The translations under genes were made by a program, and so were the position numbers. Positions 57,168 to 64,000 of a stretch of 64,000 nt of DNA are shown one piece after another. The notes under the pieces were generated by a model. The model worked only from the letters and a program-made list of their open reading frames with translations, did no database searches and was not told the origin of the DNA. Origin of the DNA: Cydia pomonella. Lineage: Eukaryota > Arthropoda > Insecta > Lepidoptera > Tortricidae. Location: assembly GCF_033807575.1 (NCBI RefSeq), contig NC_084715.1, forward strand, positions 11,457,349-11,521,348, in the 5' to 3' direction. The number at the start of each line of letters is the position of its first letter. The stretch's first letter is position 1.

Positions 57168-60100
57168 CTACTTGGGCGGCGGGTACGGCTGGTAGGCCTC
57201 GTCCGGGGACGCCGCCGTGGACGCGTGCTCGCTCTCCATCGGCATCTGGATGATGGGCGGCGTCGGGCCCGCGAAGTACTGGTACGGGTGCGACGCGAAG
57301 TACTGAAACACAACGCACGCGTCACACACGGACTACACACGCCTGCCGAATACAGCGAGTGCGAGGGTAGCGGGGGCGCGAGTGGGCACAGCGGGGCAAA
57401 GCATAGGATACGGCTCTGATAACAACTTCATATCGACACTCACGTATAATTCATTATCCGGCCTTAAGCTGTCCCAGTTTACCTGGAAAACAGAGAATTT
57501 GCGTCAGTCTCGCTTTCACTTCGACTGAATTCTCCATTCCTATAATATTAGGTTTTTTGATACTTATGCAAAATCGGCCGTTGAATCGAGTTTTATTGTC
57601 TTAAATTTCAAAGATGATGTGTGTGATTAAATATATATTTTGATAAATATGTACATACATTCCTAAATTAAAATATTTATTATAAGAGTCCCGTTTCTAA
57701 ATACATAGATAAAATAATAGGTATATATGATAAATGTCGACTCGATTGTCCTCCTACATTTTAACCCAAATACTCTACTCACTATATCGAGCATTACGAT
57801 GAAACATAAAGGAGGCTTAAATGCAACAGTGACCGGACGACATGCAGAATCAAATGGCGAAAATATACTAATTTTATTAAGCAGATACGTATACTATATA
57901 TATTACAAAATTAAGGACGTAATTTAAATATTGCGAGATCGAATCTCGCCACGCGGTGAGTTTTTCCTTTAATTTTAAAAAAAGGAATAGACGTTGTAGG
58001 TATAGGTACTTACGTATTGGCTAGGCACAGAGTCGATGGGTATGTGCGTGGGGTGCGCGGGGTGCGCGGCGTGGTGCGGCGGGTGCGCGGGCGGCAGCAG
58101 CGCGGCGTAGGGCGCCAGCCAGGCGGCCGGCGTGGCGTGGTGGTGGTGGTGCAGCTGGTGCGGGTGGACGGCCGCCACCCCGTACCCGCTGCCGCCGCGG
58201 TACACGCCGCACTCCCCGCCCGCGCCCGCGCTCACGTTGCCCGCGTACACGCCGCCGACCCCCATCGCCTGTAAGTACTACGTGATCAATGTTTTGGTAA
58301 TCCACGGTAGTAGCAGGAGCTTTAGGCCTCTTTGCGACTAGATACTTCTGAAAACTGTACGGTTATGTGACCTTTTCTTTTGCAATTAAATTTGAGGATG
58401 GATGAGCTCACTAAATAATCGATTAGCGATATATAAATGTACGTTATTAATTGTGACTAGGGTATGATTTTTATCACAATATTTCGCGTTGGAATCCTGG
58501 CAGGGTTGCCATGTGACGTTAAGCACCAATGATAACAACAGATAACATGTGTTCAACGGGTAACATACATATGTTCAATGGAAGAATTTACAGTGTAAGT
58601 GGATGTAACACACTGCTGGTTTATGTCTACCACCCGAGGTTTTGTCTAGTACCTGAGTGAGGGAGTCGTTGTTGTCCCGCCACGCGCGGCCGTTGTTGCC
58701 GTCTTGCTTGTTGTAGAGCGCCTTCTTCTTGTTGCCGCCGTCTGCGAACTTCACCAGAAGCGGCTCCTTGGCTCCGGGGATCGGGTTGCCGTTGAACATC
58801 TGGAAACATGGTGATATATCGTTACAGTTGGACCTAATAAATAATTTAATAAGCGTAGGCGTAATTAGACACAGATATAAATAATTTATGAGCAATAAAT
58901 TTAGTGGCAGTTTCCTTTTTAAAATAAACTCCTTGAGTGATTTAATCTAAACATTTGTTTTCCCATTTATGTTCTCTCTCACAAACTTTTCCTCAATGAC
59001 ATTTTTAACTGTCCCACTTAGTGATTATATGTTCTTTGACTGTCCCTTGTGACCTGTCAATCCTAACATGTTTTCTCCTAAACAATTCTGTTTTATAAAA
59101 TCGTATTATGAATGATACAAGTACAAAAAGAAGTAAGGGGTAAGCAATTAAATAGCATAGCACCTCAATTCCATATCACTTAGGTATATTTATCAAAGTC
59201 AAAAATGATTACCTGTATAATCTGCTCGCACTTCTCTCTAGACTCCATGCGCGCGAAGCCAACACCTTTGCTGTGTCCATGCGTATCGCGCAGGATCCTC
59301 GTGGACACCACCTGCCCGAACTTGGCCAGCAGCTGGTCCACGTCGTTCTCCTTGAAGTGCGGCGGCAGGTTCGCCATGTACAGGTTCGTGGGGTCCTGCT
59401 CTTGTTGCTGTAAACGGAAGCCCCGAAGGGAATGTGAAGAACCTGACCGCTGAAGAGGAAATTAAGCCTGTACACACAGAATTCTAGAGGTTACGGTAGA
59501 TTTATTTTAGGTTTGAATCACACGAATTTAACGACGACGATATACACCGGGCACGAAAAATTCCGCATACGCTATACGTAATTAACTATTGATCGCCCGC
59601 AATTACCTATATTGCCGTCGCACAAGCGCATCTTTATTGACTGCATGAGACAGCAGTAGTTAGGTATCTATGTAACAGAGACTTGTGGATAGTTTCGTTC
59701 AGTTATAGGTACGAAACTCTTCGTGCTCGGTGGCTGTACTTTACCGAGTATATGGCCTCAGGCTAAACAGTATAAGTTTATTTCTCTTATAGATACTTGT
59801 TACGGATTTCAACGTTACACTGATATTAAATCGCCCAGGCGATGGTCGAGTAATGTTGCTTGTCTATTGAGTACCTAATGTTACTCGTACTGATGCGGGC
59901 TCAATCTAGACCGTATCCGGTGTGAATTCGATGTGAAAAGGCTTTTTCAAAGCGCGATTCCAATTACGAAAGTAGCTCTTTTGAAGCAGGGCAGATAGAA
60001 TTTGCTTCGGGTTCTACGAAACCGTAAATGTTTATTCGGATGTAAATTTCATGACCCCATAATTCCTCATGAGTAATTTTATACATCGGCTTTATAGGCT

Positions 60101-63100
60101 GGTTGTAAGGTGCCGTGTTGAAGGTGTTAAAACGTAGTATATCCTCCGGTGTTATAGCTTAGAGACTTTATTTAATTGCTTCACTTTGGTAATTGAAAAC
60201 GCGCAAGTAGATTATTTTATTGGCTTTATGTTTGAGAGTTTAATATGATTGTAAATTGTAATTCATTATGAGTTCCTTTACGGCACCGGAGTGTTTCAAA
60301 GTGATCGAATTACAGTCAGCGGCAATGCGAATTGAAATCTACTTTCTATATATGTAGTTATGTTATTGTTATGTAAAGCCATGAACGGCTTCCATATTTG
60401 TACAGAAAGGTATGTAATGGCGCTGACCGCATACGAACATGATATAAACTGTACATCGAGTGGACTGTACCGCACGATACTGATACTCTAAGCATTGATC
60501 GCATGTAGTCACAGTGAAGGGAAGGTTGTTCCAAGTATGTTAAAGTTAGCTTGAAGCCCGCATAGATTATCTAGACACTGAAGCCAGCGTTGACGTAAAT
60601 GAGCAGATAGATCTAATATGCTATAGGAATACGTAGTCGAGGTGGGCGTTAGACATCAGCAAGAGATTATGAAGCTAGTTAATTTGCATACACATATTAT
60701 TGCTAGTTACATATTGTAAGCATAGAATACCCAGAGCCCAGTAGCGACATACTATTGTTAATTTTAACGCTGAAGCATACGACGTACAGAATCGAAACAA
60801 TTTTTAAAATAGATTAAGAAAGCGTTAAATTGGCGTCGAAATGGCGTACCTCTGGAGGGATAAGGTAAATACTCACAACACATTAGTGTTACATAGGTCT
60901 GTTCGAAAACGCTGACTGAAACTACACTGGTCCCAGTGCCGCTGGCGCATGATAGCCTCGCACAAGGGTGACACAACTGACACATTCCATTTTACGCGCA
61001 CAGTTATCTAAACACAGGGCCTACTTCATCTAGACAGTTCAACGAATCTATTGAATTAAAAAAGACATAGGCATTATCTTGACTTTTACTTTACAGTTAC
61101 ACTATTCACCTTGGTCAACAAGGGAAGGATGCTGCTGCTACTATGCATTTCAAATCTAGATTTTACAATAGACAAAGAACACGACTTTTACTTTAAAATG
61201 CTTATTTAAAATGGTTTCAGCATTTGAAATAGACAAGGGGGTAAGTACTCACTAAAGCTATAAATAAGGGTAGACGGATCGAAGGGTCGGACCAATGCTG
61301 CAGTCTTAGGTTTGATTAGTCAGGATGCGGGAACACAGATTAAATAATACTACAAGCGATACGTCACTTTTAAGGAGGAACGGGATCGTCCATTAGGTAC
61401 CATGATTATATTTAAATTTATTTTGTCCTCGTATTATACCAGTATATCAGTTGGAAGTACCATAAAAAACATTTATTAATTTTATTATATACAATATCGC
61501 CCCTGGGCGATTATTTTGCATACCGCGCGAATCAATGATGGCAGGTCGCAAAATACCGCGGCAATAATAATTCAGGAACGTAACTTAAATCCAGAGTGTC
61601 GTATCCTCTATAGAATTAAACAACCTGTGACGGGAGAGCGGAGAGAGTAGGCTAACGCTGATGAAAGTAGAAGGTACAGTCGAACGGAGCAGAAAGAAGG
61701 ATGAGACAGCGGAGTAGGAGCAGGCGGTTAGTCATAATAGTATTACTTGCATGCACAACGTACACGGTTCAGTCTACGCAGGAACCAGATACCCACTTTA
61801 GCCATCTGGGCCTGAACACCTTTGGCTTGTAATCCTTTTACAGCTGCCTCCGCTGACGCGATTGTCTCAAAATCTACAAAACCGTAACCTGTGGAAACAA
61901 AAGTGAAATATTTCTATAGTAAATGGCCCGCGCGCCAAACTTATCAACATTATTTGACAGTGAATCATGCGTGGTTATCATAGGTATGTCAGATATTAAA
62001 TAGATTATGAAATATGCAACCTATGATTATGTAACTAATAACATTAATTGCCTACTCGTAAGTAGCGGAATGAAAATGCAATTGTCAAATCGAGGTGAGA
62101 GTAAAACATCTTGTGCGTTGAACGATAATCTGTATCCATCTGTGCTTTGTGCATTATAGAATAAAGATGATGAACTACAAATAAAATAACACGTATGTGA
62201 AATAAACATATCATAGTATGAGAACATTATAAATATGAATCAAATTGAAACTAGTGTTCGTGCATATATTGGAAAAAAGTCTCACCATAGATGGCTTAGG
62301 TTAATGAGGGTATATGGTATTCTAGAAAATAATATTATATTAAATAATTCAATCACGAATAGTTCTCTTGATGCACAATCTATTAATTATAATATAGAAA
62401 GATATAATTTATATACATACGTGAAATAACTATGCACAGACTTTTACGATATACGTACAATAATTCAATAGATAGACTATGATAGTGTAAGAAAAGACGT
62501 ACGGAATGAATGTTGTTTACCTTTACATTTATTCGTATTTTTATCCAATATTGCTTTAGTCGAGATTATGTTACCATACCTGAAAAGAAAGTCAACATTT
62601 AGGGTTCGTTTAAGTAATAAGATTAATAATCAAAAAATCCCTCGTTGAAAAGAGATATTAATTATTGCAGAGGGGCAAATGCCGACGCTAATCCAGAATT
62701 AGTGAAGCTTTAAATTTTAAAATACGGCGCAGGTAAGCAATCCACCTGGACTAGTACCTACAGGAAAATATTGAATTACGAGATGTGAATGACAAATTGT
62801 GAACTAGGTATGTCTATTACTTTGGATTTTTATTGAATTTTAGAAAATTTATATTTATATATGGTGGCGAATGTTATCATAGTAGATGCTGTTACCAAAC
62901 ATTTTATAATTCAAAATAATTTTATAATCATTTCATCTGGATTTCTCATTCTACATAACAATAAATATCGGCCGCCGATCCCGTGTTGAAGACGACGATA
63001 ACTGACGCTAAATAACTCGTTTATGGTATCATGCTTACATCTGGCACATTTGGACTAGGTCCTTATCGGTGGTGTTCTGGCTGAGGCCGCGTATGTACAG

Positions 63101-63307
63101 GTTCGTGCGGCTTAGTTGCTCGCCGGCGGCGCCGGTGGTGGACGCCGACGACGCCGGCGGCGGCGGCGCCGTGCTCAGGCTGGTAGAGCGCGTGCCGCCC
63201 GCCGAGCCCGTGTTGGAGGACGACGAGGACGCCGTGTTGGCCGGCGACGCCGCCGTTGGCACCCGCGCGCCCGTCACGCAGCCGCCGCCTATCGACGCAC
63301 CCGTGTA
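57168..63307 (-). CDS. shep: alan shepard / RBMS family RNA-binding protein, 3' coding exons (partial)
   Basis: Exons in transcript order: 63307-63039, 62579-62521, 61888-61797, 59407-59213, 58799-58653, 58268-58014, 57482-57444, 57302-57168 (TAG). Phases agree throughout; 396 residues are visible and further 5' exons lie right of the window. A Ser/Ala/Thr-rich linker leads into RRM1 (RNP2 LYIRGL, RNP1 KGYGFVDF split over a splice junction), then QQEQDPTNLYMANL (RNP2 of RRM2), RNP1 KGVGFARM and MFNGNPIPGAKEPLLVKFAD. The C-terminal part is low complexity with a His/Ala/Pro-rich exon and the conserved ending STAASPDEAYQPY. The family binds AU-rich single-stranded RNA/DNA; in flies Shep acts in neurons on remodelling, behaviour and insulator activity. 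An alternative donor extends exon 61888-61797 by 33 nt. The 39-nt exon 57482-57444 is the least certain. Confidence 0.93.
59412..61763. other. shep intron between RRM1 and RRM2 exons
   Basis: 2.3 kb of intron, no gene or obvious transposon recognised. It is less repeat-laden than the WDR75 introns. The alternative donor of the upstream exon lies at its right edge. Confidence 0.5.
61764..61796 (-). other. shep: Candidate 33-nt alternative extension of shep exon
   Basis: Reading on past the canonical donor (AAA|GTGGGT at 61797/61796) gives eleven codons, VGIWFLRRLNR, to a second donor GTACGT, in phase 0 and joining cleanly to QQEQDPTN. Fly Shep isoforms, as I recall them, have an 11-residue VGIW-type insert at exactly this place. 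The splice alternative is therefore likely but not proven. Confidence 0.65.
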
Positions 63308-64000
63308 CTGAAACAAATAGACTTTATGTTAGTAGTGTCAAACTATTTTTTTCATAAAGTCTTGAGAGAAGAGGCCTAAAACTGAAATAAATGTCATATA
63401 CTAGAAAAAACCCAGCCTTCCGGTGGCCCAGGCCTAAGATGGTGGAAGAGACAGTGATTTTGGTGCTATTTCTTTTCATAAGTATGTTTTCCTACAACAT
63501 GTTTGCTGCTAATAAGACCAGTGTGGGGACTATAGGCCCATAAATCGTCTGCATATCCCATAAAAGGATGTTTAAAGTGTCCATTAGTGGAAAGCATACA
63601 TATAATCTGAAACTATACCCAGCATTTAAAACGCCCCCACACATTGATAAGGAGTTCGTGACGTCATCATTGATATCTTATCATGTAGTAGCCTAACAAC
63701 ATGATCATAATATAACTTTGCACAGGCTAAGGTTTCACTTTCAGATGTATGGCCACTTAATGAAGGAATTCTTTTCATAATGTGTTTATGCACTCTAGCA
63801 GCTCGCTGTCGGTAACATTTGACTTTCATTTTAAATGGCATAATAATTTTAGAGTACATTGAATTTCGCATTATAACATAGCTGAACAGTAAATAATATA
63901 CTCGTATAATATGTATCTACCTACTGTACTTCATAATCGTTTACACAATTAATCACAGTTTTTTTTTAACTATGCAATAAATAATGTGGAATGCTCATTT
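63308..64000. other. shep upstream intron (right edge of window)
   Basis: Intron sequence to the left of further shep exons that lie outside. No exon with matching phase, repeat or RNA gene recognised; an 81-codon open frame at 63626-63871 has no supporting feature. Confidence 0.45.

Noticed and set aside
58017..58341. Several GC-rich frames on both strands near 58.0-58.3 and 63.1-63.4 kb
   Set aside because: Shadows of shep exons whose high GC removes stops in other frames.
1..64000. CRISPR arrays, bacterial operons, tRNA or rRNA genes
   Set aside because: No regularly spaced repeats, no cloverleaf or rRNA blocks recognised; the content is eukaryotic.

Overview
The window is eukaryotic, AT-rich and intron-bearing. 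Gene content and repeat style point to an insect, most likely a moth or butterfly: a cluster of ecdysteroid-kinase-like (EcKL) genes, a pickpocket-type channel, an alan shepard homologue, and many short inverted-repeat (MITE) and LINE remnants. The order is an inference from these traits; no species can be named.

Layout. 1-2 kb: the last three exons of a DEG/ENaC (pickpocket-like) channel on +. 2-31 kb: an EcKL cluster of four two-exon loci, one chimeric duplicate and one wrecked copy: A (-, intact), A/B chimera (-, broken), B (-, intact), P (+, pseudogene carrying two transposon insertions), C (-, one premature stop), D (+, intact). A direct tandem duplication of 2,582 bp (4332-6913 and 6914-9495) created the chimera. 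A complete, very young Ty3/gypsy element (18502-23172) sits about 190 bp upstream of locus C. 31-44.7 kb: WDR75 (Utp17 homologue) on -, 11 exons, with introns holding a hAT element, two LINE fragments and several MITEs. 45.4-51.2 kb: WDR12 (Ytm1 homologue) on +, 9 exons, head to head with WDR75 across 629 bp. 57.2-63.3 kb: the 3' eight coding exons of the alan shepard/RBMS RNA-binding protein on -, probably with a long 3' UTR reaching left towards 52.7 kb, so it converges on WDR12.

How the genes work together. WDR75 belongs to the small-subunit (UtpA/t-UTP) side of ribosome assembly and WDR12 to the large-subunit PeBoW complex, so the 629 bp between their start codons may be a shared promoter of two ribosome-biogenesis genes. 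The EcKL loci form a typical gained-and-lost detoxification/ecdysteroid-kinase cluster in which duplication, point lesions and transposons can be read in order.

Best second-look items: the frameshifted EcKL chimera at a clean duplication junction; pseudogene P with a hAT insertion flanked by a perfect 8-bp duplication; the gypsy element whose gag and pol share one frame separated by a single UGA-C; two decayed copies of WDR12 exon 8 in the following intron; an alternative 33-nt exon extension in shep; and three hAT-type insertions with perfect 8-bp target duplications. No RNA genes, CRISPR arrays or bacterial features were seen. Exon borders come from reading frame, GT/AG sites and phase; no transcript data were used.
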